A stretch of 64,000 bases of DNA from NCBI GenBank assembly GCA_012728855.1, contig JAAYEH010000366.1:1-64000 (forward strand), given 5' to 3'. Each line of letters begins with the position of its first letter. Position 1 is the first letter of the stretch. Below the pieces are notes generated by a model that searched no databases, was not told the DNA's origin, and was given only the letters and a program-made list of their open reading frames with translations. The translations under genes and the position numbers were made by a program. Positions 1 to 8,335 of the stretch are shown here, piece by piece. This DNA comes from Rhodopirellula sp. (lineage in GTDB: Bacteria > Planctomycetota > Planctomycetia > Pirellulales > Thermoguttaceae).

Positions 1-510
1 GATTCGATCCATCGCTCCGCGGCTGCCGCCATGGTAGCCCGGGCAAAGCTCCTTGGTGATCGTGTCGGGATAGAACTCGTCCAACGCCGCGCGGGCCATG
101 GCCGTCGAAGCATAGTCACGCAGTTCGGCGGCCTCTTTCAATTCGGGAAAGTGCGCCCCGACGTTGTAGATGCCGGACAACTGCGCCATGTGGCGGTTCA
201 CGCTATCGGGCGCCCGCACAGCGTAGCGGGCTTTTTCAAGGAAGCCCTTGAGTAACACAGCGTGGGCCTCGGGCGTGAAACTCTCCGAGGGGAGGAAGTA
301 GTTGTAAGCGTCCAACCAGCTCCCGTTCAGCGGCGTACAGGAGGTCAGACGCGACCAGACGGCCGTCCCTCGCACGTAACGCTCCGGCGCCGGATTGCTC
401 AATACGTGGTCGGTTACTTCGGCCACAAACTCCTGGGCGTATCGCTCGTCGTGGCTGTACCAGTTGGCTGAGTTCGCTACAGCCGAACTCCAGAAGCCGA
501 TCACAGTCTT
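1..510 (-). pseudogene. Heparinase II/III-like lyase fragment
   Basis: The minus strand is open from the window edge to a TGA at 511-513 and encodes about 170 residues. The reading contains DERYAQEFV, then SWLDAYNYFLPSESF followed by TPEAHAVLLKGFL, then NVGAHFPELKEA. This order (a DERYA..F helix, a W..AYNYFL helix, an LLKGFLE helix) resembles the alpha/alpha-toroid N-terminal domain of heparinase II/III-type polysaccharide lyases. No convincing start exists: the only early start in frame is a GTG at 502-504, directly after the stop, and the expected upstream part of the domain is absent. The gene therefore looks 5'-truncated or frameshifted, and it continues leftwards out of the window. The family call is from motif recognition only. 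An intact gene read through a sequencing error cannot be excluded. Confidence 0.45.
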
Positions 511-700
511 TCATGATCGTAAGGATGCCAGCACGGCGACGCATCACATGCCGTTGTTCTTTTCTGAGTCCGGGAAGTGCCGTCTGGGCCTGCGTCCTGC
601 GGCTGTACAATGGACAAAGCGGGGCCGGGGAATGTATGTTCTGAGGCTAGAAGTGAAAGGCACGTGCATGGTTTTATCGTGAGAACAAAAGGGGGTTCCG

Positions 701-2401
701 ATGAAGACGGCTTTAGTCGGGTTCAAACGGGAAAAGCTGCGGCCGCCGCCGAGCGGGCTCTTTTGGATCCTTGCCTTGACGCTCGTGGTCGCCGGTAACG
801 CTCGCGCCGACGAACCGCTGCTCATGGCTCATTGGAAGTTGGCCGCCGACGCGCACGATTCTTCGGGCCACGATTTGCACGCCACGAATCACGGCGTGCG
901 GTTCTCCGAAGGCGCCGCCGTCTTCAATGGCAAAGACGCTTATCTGGAGGTTGGTGACAGCGAGCATCTCCGCCCGGGAACGGGGGGCTTCACGATCTCC
1001 GTCCGAGTGTACACCGAACAGAAGCTGACCGACGTGCTGGGCGACGTGCTGTGCAAGTTCCAGCCGGCCACGCGCACCGGCGTGGTCCTCTCGCTCATGA
1101 ACTACCCCGGCGTAACCAACTCGCAGTCCAACCTTCGAAATTTGTGCTTCGGAATCGACGCTAACACGCCCGTCGGCACCTGGGAGGATCTCGGCCGCCC
1201 CGGTGACAGCCGTCACGTGCGGGCCCTGTGCGTCTTCGACGGGAACCTCTACGCCTCGACCTGGGAACCCGCCGCGGGCGACGCCGGTGGGATCTATCGG
1301 TTCCAGGGAAAGGACAACTGGATCCACGTCGGTTCTCCCGACAAGGCCAACGCGATCAGCACGCTGTGTGTCTGCAACGGAGCACTGTACGCCGGCTCGG
1401 AGTGGTACGACGGCGGTGGATCCTCGCTCCCCTTGTCGGAGAATACCCATCCCGGCGGGCGCGTGTGGCGTTACGACGGCGACCAGACGTGGACCGGCTG
1501 CGGGCAGGTGGACGCGGAAGTCACGTCCGTTTCCGGACTCGTCGAATTCAACGGTGAGTTGTACGCCGGGACCGGGACCACCGGTTCGCATCATCCCCTG
1601 GGCAAGAACAAAGGGTTGTTCCGCTACCGGGGCGGGACCAACTGGGAGTCGCTCGGTTGTCCGGAGAAGCGGACGGTTCATCTGGGTGTCTATAATGGGA
1701 ACATCTACGCGCTGAGCTACGACGGCGGACACGTGTTGCGCTACGACGGCGACGGCAAGTGGACCGATTACGGTCCGCCTCCGGAGTCGACTCAGACGTA
1801 CTCGTTCATGGTCTATCAGGGGAAGATGCACTTCTGTACGTGGCCGAAGGCACTGCTCGTTCGTAACGACGGCCCGGGCGCATGGACCGTGTTGGGCCGA
1901 CCCGGCGAAGAGAAGGAATCGATGGCGGTCAGCCTGTACAATGGGAAGCTCTACCTCGGAACGCTTCCCCTGGCCCAGGTCTACCGCTATGACGGTCCCA
2001 ACCAATTGACCTTGGTCGGCCGGCTGGATCACACACCCGACGTCGTGTACCGGCGCGCCTGGTCCATGGCCGTCTATGGCGGCAGGCTTTACTGTGGCGT
2101 ACTGCCTTCGGGACACGTGTTCCGCCTCGAAGCCGGAAAGAGCGTCACGCACGACCGCGCCCTGGAACCGGGCTGGCGGCACATCGCCGCGGTGAAAGAC
2201 GGCGGCTCGCTCCGCCTGTACGTCGACGGCCGGTGCGTGGCCCGGAACGACGGATTCGACCCCGAGACCTTCGATCTGGACAACGATCAACCGCTCCGCA
2301 TCGGTGTTGGCGAGCACGATTACTTCAACGGCAAGATGCAGGATCTGCGCATCTACAGCGGCGTGCTCTCCGATGCCGCGATCGCCGCGGCCGCCCGCTG
2401 A
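701..2401 (+). CDS. Secreted LamG protein with inserted seven-repeat beta-propeller
   Basis: This 566-residue protein starts with a basic/hydrophobic signal peptide (residues 1-36, core LFWILALTLVVAG). Residues about 40-150 look like the first part of a LamG/concanavalin-like jelly roll (HWKLAADAHDSSG, AVFNGKDAYLEV). The jelly roll resumes only at about 485-560 (GWRHIAAVKDGGSLRLYVDG, KMQDLRIYSGVLSD). Between the halves lie seven units of about 45 residues, each starting with W-x2-LG-x-P or a variant and containing a G-x-LYxGT-type strand (FDGNLYAST, CNGALYAGS, FNGELYAGT, YNGNIYALS, YQGKMHFCT, YNGKLYLGT, YGGRLYCGV). That count suits a seven-bladed propeller nested inside the LamG fold. It is probably periplasmic or extracellular and binds carbohydrate. 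The ATG at 701 follows a G-rich stretch. No catalytic motif was seen. Confidence 0.85.
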   Translation: MKTALVGFKREKLRPPPSGLFWILALTLVVAGNARADEPLLMAHWKLAADAHDSSGHDLHATNHGVRFSEGAAVFNGKDAYLEVGDSEHLRPGTGGFTISVRVYTEQKLTDVLGDVLCKFQPATRTGVVLSLMNYPGVTNSQSNLRNLCFGIDANTPVGTWEDLGRPGDSRHVRALCVFDGNLYASTWEPAAGDAGGIYRFQGKDNWIHVGSPDKANAISTLCVCNGALYAGSEWYDGGGSSLPLSENTHPGGRVWRYDGDQTWTGCGQVDAEVTSVSGLVEFNGELYAGTGTTGSHHPLGKNKGLFRYRGGTNWESLGCPEKRTVHLGVYNGNIYALSYDGGHVLRYDGDGKWTDYGPPPESTQTYSFMVYQGKMHFCTWPKALLVRNDGPGAWTVLGRPGEEKESMAVSLYNGKLYLGTLPLAQVYRYDGPNQLTLVGRLDHTPDVVYRRAWSMAVYGGRLYCGVLPSGHVFRLEAGKSVTHDRALEPGWRHIAAVKDGGSLRLYVDGRCVARNDGFDPETFDLDNDQPLRIGVGEHDYFNGKMQDLRIYSGVLSDAAIAAAAR

Positions 2402-2512
2402 AGTCCCGTGCGAGATCTCAAACAGAATTCCAGGAGACGTTCCAGGGGGCTTTGATTCCGCACGGATTTCCTGCTCTATTGTTCACCGATGTGTCGTTTG
2501 CCTGCGCACATT

Positions 2513-2552
2513 TGTGTGTCGCGAGCTTTGTCGACAAGGTTCGCGACACACA
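2513..2552. repeat. 40-bp near-perfect palindrome
   Basis: The sequence is self-complementary over 40 bp, centred on TGTCGACA (2529-2536), with outer arms TGTGTGTCGCGA and TCGCGACACACA. Only two base pairs per arm fail. It lies between the stop of the LamG/propeller gene and the remnant of a PQQ-propeller gene. There is no T-run, so a simple intrinsic terminator is unlikely. A REP-like element or a dimeric-protein site is possible. Confidence 0.8.
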
Positions 2553-2613
2553 GCTTGCGACAACGCCAGGCTGCGGCGGAAGGCCGCGTCGTTCGACGGA
2601 AAGGACAAGTCCT

Positions 2614-2937
2614 ATGAGAAATGCCCTGTGGATCGTCATGGCTCTGAACGCCGCCGGTTCGCTGTCCGCGGACGACGATTGGTGGCAGTTTCGTGGGCCG
2701 ACCGGAGAGGGGCACACGAGCGCGACACATCTGCCTCGGACCTGGAGTGAGAACCAAGAGATTGTCTGGAAGACGGCCATCTCAGCTAGGTCGATTATAG
2801 GCAGCCAACGCTGCTCGTCCTGCGATGTGTCTGCTCGGGAATTATCTCGCCACGGCGAACGTGCATTGCAGTTCCTTGCATCTTCTTGCAATGATCGTCG
2901 CCGCTTCTTTCTCCAAGAACCTCGGCCGGGTCGGTGA
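2614..2937 (+). pseudogene. Truncated PQQ/BamB-like beta-propeller gene (5' end only)
   Basis: The ATG at 2614 follows GGAAAGGA. It encodes a signal peptide (MRNALWIVMALNAAGSLSA) and then WWQFRGPTGEGHTS, LPRTWSENQEIVWKT. This is the characteristic N-terminus of the planctomycete PQQ-binding-like (BamB/quinoprotein) propeller proteins, where W-x-FRGP-x-G precedes LP..WSE..N..WKT and a GR.WSSP motif. Here the similarity stops at about residue 57 (AISARS), and the frame runs through unrelated sequence to a stop at 2937, giving about 107 residues instead of the usual 400 or more. I read this as a 3'-truncated remnant left by a deletion or insertion near position 2790. Confidence 0.7.
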
Positions 2938-3845
2938 AAGCCATGCGCTGCGAAGCAGTCTCGCACCGCCTTGTCCACCGCCCGATCAAAGCGCTCGATG
3001 CATACGGTGACCTGCCGAAGCTGCTCTGCCAGCGCTCGGATGCTCCCACCAGCCCCCATCACTCCATCATCCCCAAGAAACTCCCCGAATTCCTGTTGAA
3101 ATCGGGCCACGCCTTCTGCTACAACATGCGTGTACAAAGGTATCGATAGAGCCGGCCGTCTCTCCGCGTCCGGTATCCTGTAGAGCCCGCTTCCGCTGCT
3201 TGCCCCAACCCCAAGCACCGCTCGCGGGCTCTTTTCATGCCGTCTCCAGAACCACCTCCTCACCCTCGACGCCAACGACGAACACCCCGACCCCATTACC
3301 CCAGTTCCCGACAACCAATCCCCGCAAGAAAACACGAAAGACTGACCACCAACAAAGAAGCCCCGACAGAAGATTCCTCGGTTGCCTCCGTTCGCTCCTG
3401 TTCAAACCTCCTGTTAGCGCTTCCAAGACTGTCCGACTCTCGACCCTCGACTCTCAACCTTCTTTCTGGCTCTCGACTCTCGACTTCCCCATGCTCAATC
3501 TCGACGCTTTCGCCGCCGGCCTCCAATCCGCCGACCTCGATCCTCCCCCCGATCCCTACGCGCAGCGTCTCCAGTTCACCACCGACCTTCCCGGCCTCCC
3601 CGAATCCCATCTCCGCCAGCTCATCCTCGACACCCGCCTCACCTTCATCCGCGAACATGAAAACGCCTCTTCTTCCGAACTCCCCGCTCCCCGCTCCCTC
3701 TCTCCTCGCCTGGGGCCAACGCTATCTCCCCGACATTCGACCGCACGGGGGTATACCGGGAACACGCCGGTTGATCTCGGTAGCTTCCGCTTGCCGAGCG
3801 GAACCAACCGGGTGCGACCTTGCTGTGAAACATGCCTGGATCGCC
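2938..3845. other. Decayed, gene-poor segment
   Basis: There is no convincing intact gene. The minus strand across 2960-3150 shows short sensible stretches in different frames (VARFQQEFGEFLGDDGVMG, IRALAEQLRQVTVCIERFD), which suggests a frameshifted relic I cannot name. Around 3181-3240 an AGAGCCCGC/GCGGGCTCT pair flanks a long loop. Positions 3425-3490 carry repeated CTCTCGACTCTCGAC-like units. From 3491 a frame MLNLDAFAAGLQSADLDPPP leads into a second start at 3657 (MKTPLLPNSPLPAPSLLAWG). This faintly recalls phage terminase leaders, but it is too short and degenerate to call. Confidence 0.5.
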
Positions 3846-4511
3846 TCACACCGCCTCCCCTTGCTCGCCCACAAAGGGATTGTATCGCCGCTCTTCGCCG
3901 ACGGTTGTTACCGGCCCGTGACCCGAGTAGAGCTGCGTATCGTTCGGCAGACTGAAGATCTTCCGGCGTATCCCCTCGGCCAGCGCGTCGAAATTGCCAT
4001 CTGGGAAATCGGTTCGGCCGATACTGCCCGCGAAAATCACGTCCCCGACAAAGGCGACCGCCGGTTGCCGCTGGCGCCAGAGGTAGATCACATGCCCTAC
4101 CGAATGCCCCGGAATCGCCCGAACCTCCAAGTCGAATCCGGCGACGGCATAGATCTGACCGTCTTCCACGGTAACGTCGGCGGGCGGACTCGTCAGAGCC
4201 GCACCGAACGCCGCCGAAAGATTCAATTTCGGATCGATCAGTTTCGCTGCCTCCGCAATCCCGATGACAATCGGGCACGCGGGCCATTGCCGCTTGATGG
4301 TGGCATTGCCGGCGATGTGGTCGCTGTGGCCATGCGTGTTGAGAATCGCCGCTGGGGCTAAGTCGTGTTGGAGCAAATGTTCCAGGATGCGATCGGGCTC
4401 GAAACCGGGATCAACAATGAGGCAGTCCTTCCTCCCCTCCAGATGGGCGATAAAGGTGTTTTCCTGAAAGGGCATCGAGACAATAGTGGCAAGTTTCAAT
4501 ACGGGCTGCAT
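3846..4511 (-). CDS. MBL-fold metallo-hydrolase (glyoxalase II-like)
   Basis: This 221-residue protein is of the size and layout of small stand-alone MBL-fold hydrolases related to glyoxalase II (hydroxyacylglutathione hydrolase). The zinc signature THGHSDHIAG lies at about residues 59-68. A further ligand His is in the IPGHSVGHV segment and an Asp in FVGDVIFAGSIGRTD, followed by a terminal YSGHGP His. These cover the seven-ligand binuclear zinc centre. There is no signal peptide, so it is cytosolic. The likely reaction is thioester or related ester hydrolysis; the exact substrate cannot be told. It is transcribed away from the DUF1571/aspS block, with 242 bp to the divergent neighbour. Confidence 0.88.
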   Translation of the reverse strand: MQPVLKLATIVSMPFQENTFIAHLEGRKDCLIVDPGFEPDRILEHLLQHDLAPAAILNTHGHSDHIAGNATIKRQWPACPIVIGIAEAAKLIDPKLNLSAAFGAALTSPPADVTVEDGQIYAVAGFDLEVRAIPGHSVGHVIYLWRQRQPAVAFVGDVIFAGSIGRTDFPDGNFDALAEGIRRKIFSLPNDTQLYSGHGPVTTVGEERRYNPFVGEQGEAV

Positions 4512-4753
4512 TACGAACTGCTCTCCTCAAGAGGGCGTATTCAGGTAAAATAGTCGGTTGCTAGGGCATCGGACGCCCACGACCGAGAAGGCTGGGTAAA
4601 ACCGTCGGACGGAAACAGCCATTCTAATTGTGCCGGCAGAAAACGGCGATAACGACCCTGACGGAAGTCACTACTTTGAGAGAAAACCAGCCGTATACCC
4701 CTCTTCAAGGCTAGGCATGCGTCAATCGGAGGGCGCGGAGTAAGGAGTTTTTT

Positions 4754-5656
4754 ATGGAATTTCGCTTGGTTCGTCATGGATGGCTGCCGACGCTCGCCGC
4801 TCTGGGCTGTTGGTCGATCGGCGCGTTAGGATTCGCTCAGACGACCGTTGGAGCCCGCCCGGCCGGTGCTCAGCCGGCGGTTCCCTACCGTGTCGCCGAA
4901 CGCACCGTTCCGGTTCCCAATGCATCTGCCCCGGAATTGAAAGAGGGGCCGGCCGGTGAGCATCCTTTAATGCCCGCCCTTCGCTGGGCCCACGAGGGGC
5001 TGGAGGAAATCAACAAGAATCTGCACGACTACTCGGCCACCGTCGCCAAACGCGAGCGTTTGAACGGTGAATTGGGGGACTACCAGTACATGTTCCTCAA
5101 GGTTCGGCAGAAGCCGTTCAGCGTCTACATCTACTTCCTGGATCCGCCCAGCTTGAAGGGACAGGAACTCATCTGGATCGAGGGCCAAAATAACGGCAAG
5201 CTGTGGGCTCATCCCCCCGGACTGCAAAACATGCTCATTGGCACTGTGCAACTCGACCCCACCGGCACCCTCGCCATGCGGGGCCAACGGTATCCGGTTA
5301 CCGAGGTCGGCATTGCCAACCTCGTCAAGCGGCTCATCGAGGTGGGCGAACAGGATGCCCAGTACGGGGAGTGCGAGGTCAAGTTCTTCCAGGGCGCGAA
5401 GATCAATGATCGTACCTGCACGTGCATCCAGGTAATGCATCCCGTCCCCCGCCGCAACTTCATTTTCCATATCGCGAGAATATTCATTGACGACGAATTG
5501 AACCTGCCCTTGCGGTACGAATCACGGGACTGGCCGAAGGAACCGGGCGAGGAACCGCCCGTGATCGAGGAGTACACTTACCTCAACCTCAAGACCAATG
5601 TCGGCTTCACCGACGCCGATTTCGACATCCGCAATCCTAATTATCAGTTCAAGTAA
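4754..5656 (+). CDS. DUF1571 secreted protein
   Basis: This 300-residue protein has an N-terminal signal peptide (core WLPTLAALGCWSIGALGFA) and a Pro/Ala-rich linker to about residue 75. It then has a conserved domain that begins ALRWAHEGLEEINKNLHDYS and continues ATVAKRERLNGELGDYQYMF. The domain matches DUF1571, a family concentrated in planctomycetes whose function is unknown. Structurally such domains resemble LolA/LppX-like lipoprotein-binding folds, but that is inference. The ATG at 4754 is preceded by AAGGAG (4742-4747) at good spacing. It lies 106 bp upstream of aspS on the same strand and is probably separately expressed. It is exported to the periplasmic or paryphoplasmic space. Confidence 0.85.
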   Translation: MEFRLVRHGWLPTLAALGCWSIGALGFAQTTVGARPAGAQPAVPYRVAERTVPVPNASAPELKEGPAGEHPLMPALRWAHEGLEEINKNLHDYSATVAKRERLNGELGDYQYMFLKVRQKPFSVYIYFLDPPSLKGQELIWIEGQNNGKLWAHPPGLQNMLIGTVQLDPTGTLAMRGQRYPVTEVGIANLVKRLIEVGEQDAQYGECEVKFFQGAKINDRTCTCIQVMHPVPRRNFIFHIARIFIDDELNLPLRYESRDWPKEPGEEPPVIEEYTYLNLKTNVGFTDADFDIRNPNYQFK

Positions 5657-5762
5657 TGGCCACTGAGCTTACTCGATCGACACCAGGCAATTCTGATTGG
5701 TCGCGGTGACCAGCGTCTTTCGAGTTCCCACTGCAGTTGCACACCCTCTTGGGAGACATCGC

Positions 5763-7529
5763 TTGCTTCGGACCCACACTTGCGGAGAGCTTAGGGCGGC
5801 ACATATCGGTCAATCGGTGACCATAAGCGGCTGGGTCGATACCTACCGTGACCACAGCGGCGTGCTCTTCGTCGACCTGCGGGATCGGTACGGCAAGACC
5901 CAGGTGGTTTTTGCCCCGGAAGGCGGCCAAGACAACTTGGCAGCGGCGAAAAACTTACGCTCGGAGTTCGTCATTTCCGTCAGCGGCACCGTGGCGCCCC
6001 GGCCCGAGGGAACCGTCAATCCCAAGCTGCCGACCGGCGAAATTGAGGTGCGGGCCCAGCGGCTGGAAATCCTCAACCGTAGCGCAACGCCGCCGTTTCA
6101 GCCGACCTCGAAGGATTTGCCCGGCGAGGATCTGCGGCTGAAGCATCGCTACATCGATCTTCGCCGTCCGGAGATGCAACGCACGATCATGCTGCGGCAC
6201 CGCATGGTCAAGATCATGCGAGACTACTTCGACGAACTGGATTTTGTCGATGTCGAGACTCCCGTGCTCGGCCGCAGCACGCCCGAGGGGGCACGCGACT
6301 ACCTCGTGCCCAGCCGCGTTCAGCCGGGAACCTTCTATGCCCTGCCGCAGTCGCCGCAGCTTTACAAGCAGATCTTGATGATCGCCGGCTATGACCGCTA
6401 CGTGCAAGTCGCGCGGTGTTTTCGGGACGAAGACCTCCGTGCCGACCGGCAACCCGAGTTCACCCAATTGGACCTTGAAATGGCGTTTGTCACGTCGGAG
6501 GACGTGATCGGCGTGATCGACGGTTTGATGGCCCGCCTGGTGAAGCAAGTCCTCGGCGAGGAATTGTCGTTGCCTCTGCCCCGGATGCTGTACGACGAAG
6601 CGATGGAACGATTCGGCCACGACGCGCCCGATCTGCGATTCGGCATGGAACTGATCGATGTGACCGATCTTGCCAAGGAATCGGAGTTTCGGGTCTTTCG
6701 CGCGGCGGCGGACGCGGGCGGACGTGTGCGCGGAATCAATGCCAAGGGGGCCGCTTCCCAATACTCTCGCAAGAACATCGACGATCTCACCGCCTGGATC
6801 ATGCAGGACTTCGCCGCGAAGGGGCTGGTTTGGTTCAAGGTTGAAGCAGGCGGCAAGCTGGCGTCGCCTTCGGCCAAGAATTTTTCCGAGAGCTTGCTCA
6901 CGCGCATTGCCGAGAAAATGGCCGCCGAAGCGGGCGACCTTCTTTTGTTCGTCGCCGACAGCTTCGAAATCACCTGCAAGGCACTCTACGGCCTGCGCAA
7001 GCGATTCGGGGCCGAGTTGAAGCTGTACGATCCGTCCCGGAAACATTTTTCGTGGGTGGTCGAGTTCCCGATGTTCGCGTTTGACGAGGAAGAAAAGGGC
7101 TGGGCTGCTATGCACCATCCCTTCACCGCCCCGCGACCCCAGGATCGCGAGCTGCTCGCGACGGATCCCGGCAAGTGCCGTGCCCAAGCCTACGACCTGG
7201 TGGTCAACGGCTACGAAGCCGGCGGCGGCACGATCCGTATTCACGACCAGGGATTGCAGCAGGAGGTCTTCCGATTGCTGGGAATCGATGCCGGGCAAGC
7301 GCAGGAGCGGTTCGGCTTCCTCTTGGATGCCCTCCGCTACGGCGCCCCGCCGCACGGTGGAATCGCCCTGGGAATCGACCGGCTGGTCATGCTCTTCGGG
7401 CGGCAGGACAACATCCGCGAAGTGATCGCCTTTCCGAAGACCCAGCGGGCGACCGACCTGATGACCGGCGCGCCCGGCGAGGTGGGCATGAAGCAGTTGC
7501 GCGAACTCTCCATCAAGCTGGACCGTTGA
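5763..7529 (+). CDS. aspS: Aspartyl-tRNA synthetase (TTG start)
   Basis: This class IIb synthetase charges tRNA-Asp (or Asp/Asn). The OB-fold anticodon-binding domain opens with [19 protein letters not shown]. Motif 2 is visible as [18 protein letters not shown], the bacterial GAD insertion lies in the middle, and motif 3 is [15 protein letters not shown]. The longer open frame begins at a TTG at 5697, but its extra 22 residues are not family-like. The TTG at 5763 is preceded by GGGAGA (5751-5756) six bases away and yields [10 protein letters not shown], the canonical AspRS N-terminus, giving 588 residues (E. coli AspRS is 590). I therefore choose 5763. It is cytosolic and essential. Confidence 0.95.
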   Translation: MLRTHTCGELRAAHIGQSVTISGWVDTYRDHSGVLFVDLRDRYGKTQVVFAPEGGQDNLAAAKNLRSEFVISVSGTVAPRPEGTVNPKLPTGEIEVRAQRLEILNRSATPPFQPTSKDLPGEDLRLKHRYIDLRRPEMQRTIMLRHRMVKIMRDYFDELDFVDVETPVLGRSTPEGARDYLVPSRVQPGTFYALPQSPQLYKQILMIAGYDRYVQVARCFRDEDLRADRQPEFTQLDLEMAFVTSEDVIGVIDGLMARLVKQVLGEELSLPLPRMLYDEAMERFGHDAPDLRFGMELIDVTDLAKESEFRVFRAAADAGGRVRGINAKGAASQYSRKNIDDLTAWIMQDFAAKGLVWFKVEAGGKLASPSAKNFSESLLTRIAEKMAAEAGDLLLFVADSFEITCKALYGLRKRFGAELKLYDPSRKHFSWVVEFPMFAFDEEEKGWAAMHHPFTAPRPQDRELLATDPGKCRAQAYDLVVNGYEAGGGTIRIHDQGLQQEVFRLLGIDAGQAQERFGFLLDALRYGAPPHGGIALGIDRLVMLFGRQDNIREVIAFPKTQRATDLMTGAPGEVGMKQLRELSIKLDR

Positions 7530-7606
7530 CCGGCGCTGTGTGAGGCAGGAAACTAAAGGCATCGCCGGATAGTCTGTCGAGCAACAAAGAATACGGAGGA
7601 CTCATC

Positions 7607-8335
7607 ATGAATGGTCGCATGGGGCGGAAGACAGCCTTGACCCTGTTCGCGGTCGTGTTGCTCTTGGGTTGCCGGGAGGAAGAACCGGGGGCACCGCCGC
7701 AACCACCGCCGCCGGATGTCGTTCAACCCGATGTCGACGCTGATATGCCTGTTGAAGCCGATTCGAAGCCCGAGGAACCGGCGCCGCCTCCGAAAATCCC
7801 CGCCGTCGCCATGACCGAGGCGATGGCTGCCACGAACCTCGTCTCCGTCGGCGACTCGCTGCCCGAGGGGCAACTAGTCGACCTGAAAGGCGATGCGCGC
7901 AGCCTCAAGGACTCGTACGGTCCCCAACTAGCCGTCGTCCTTTTCTGGAACGGCGAGAATCTCTACGCGCTTCAGGAATTGCAGGATCTGCAGATCGACG
8001 TCTTCGAGCCTTACAAGGACCGAGGCGTCGGCGTGATCGGCGTATACGTCGGCGACTCGGCCGAAGTCGCTCGGGAAAAGACGGAGTCCGCCGGCGCGAC
8101 CTACCCTCAATTGCTCGACAAGGACGGGGCGTATTTCGCCAAAGTCGCCAAGGAGCACCTCCCAAGAACTTACCTGCTCGACGCCGAGGGAAAAATCCTC
8201 TGGTTCGATCTGGAGTATTCGACGGGCACCCGGCGCAACCTTCAACAGGCAATCGAGGTCGCCCTCTCCCAAGCCGGTCAAGAGAAGACGCCGGCCACCG
8301 AAACGCCTTCCGCGGGAGCGGCGGAGGCGAAGTAG
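7607..8335 (+). CDS. Thioredoxin-fold lipoprotein lacking the CxxC motif
   Basis: This 242-residue lipoprotein has a basic N-terminus, the hydrophobic core LTLFAVVLLLG and a lipobox cysteine (LLLGC). A Pro/Glu-rich linker (about 23-75) leads into an AhpC/TSA-thioredoxin-like domain (GDSLPEGQLVDLKGDARSLK to YLLDAEGKILWFDLEYS). Where reducing thioredoxins carry W-C-x-x-C, this protein reads FWNGENLYALQEL, so both redox cysteines are missing and disulfide exchange is unlikely. The cis-Pro loop is kept as LPRTYLLD. The C-terminal tail is Ala/Glu/Thr-rich. It follows aspS by 77 bp, and its stop abuts the stop of the convergent HD gene with no spacer. Binding rather than catalysis is my inference. 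Confidence 0.8.
   Translation: MNGRMGRKTALTLFAVVLLLGCREEEPGAPPQPPPPDVVQPDVDADMPVEADSKPEEPAPPPKIPAVAMTEAMAATNLVSVGDSLPEGQLVDLKGDARSLKDSYGPQLAVVLFWNGENLYALQELQDLQIDVFEPYKDRGVGVIGVYVGDSAEVAREKTESAGATYPQLLDKDGAYFAKVAKEHLPRTYLLDAEGKILWFDLEYSTGTRRNLQQAIEVALSQAGQEKTPATETPSAGAAEAK

Noticed and set aside
713-2317. 534-codon minus-strand open frame
   Set aside because: It is antisense to the LamG/propeller gene. GC-rich codon use on the true strand leaves long open frames opposite. There are no family motifs.
2938-3160. IS110-type transposase remnant
   Set aside because: A helix resembling IS110 proteins is present on the minus strand, but no DEDD or Ser motif and no ends could be seen.
5955-7562. 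535-codon minus-strand open frame opposite aspS
   Set aside because: Antisense shadow of a highly conserved gene; no domain is recognisable.
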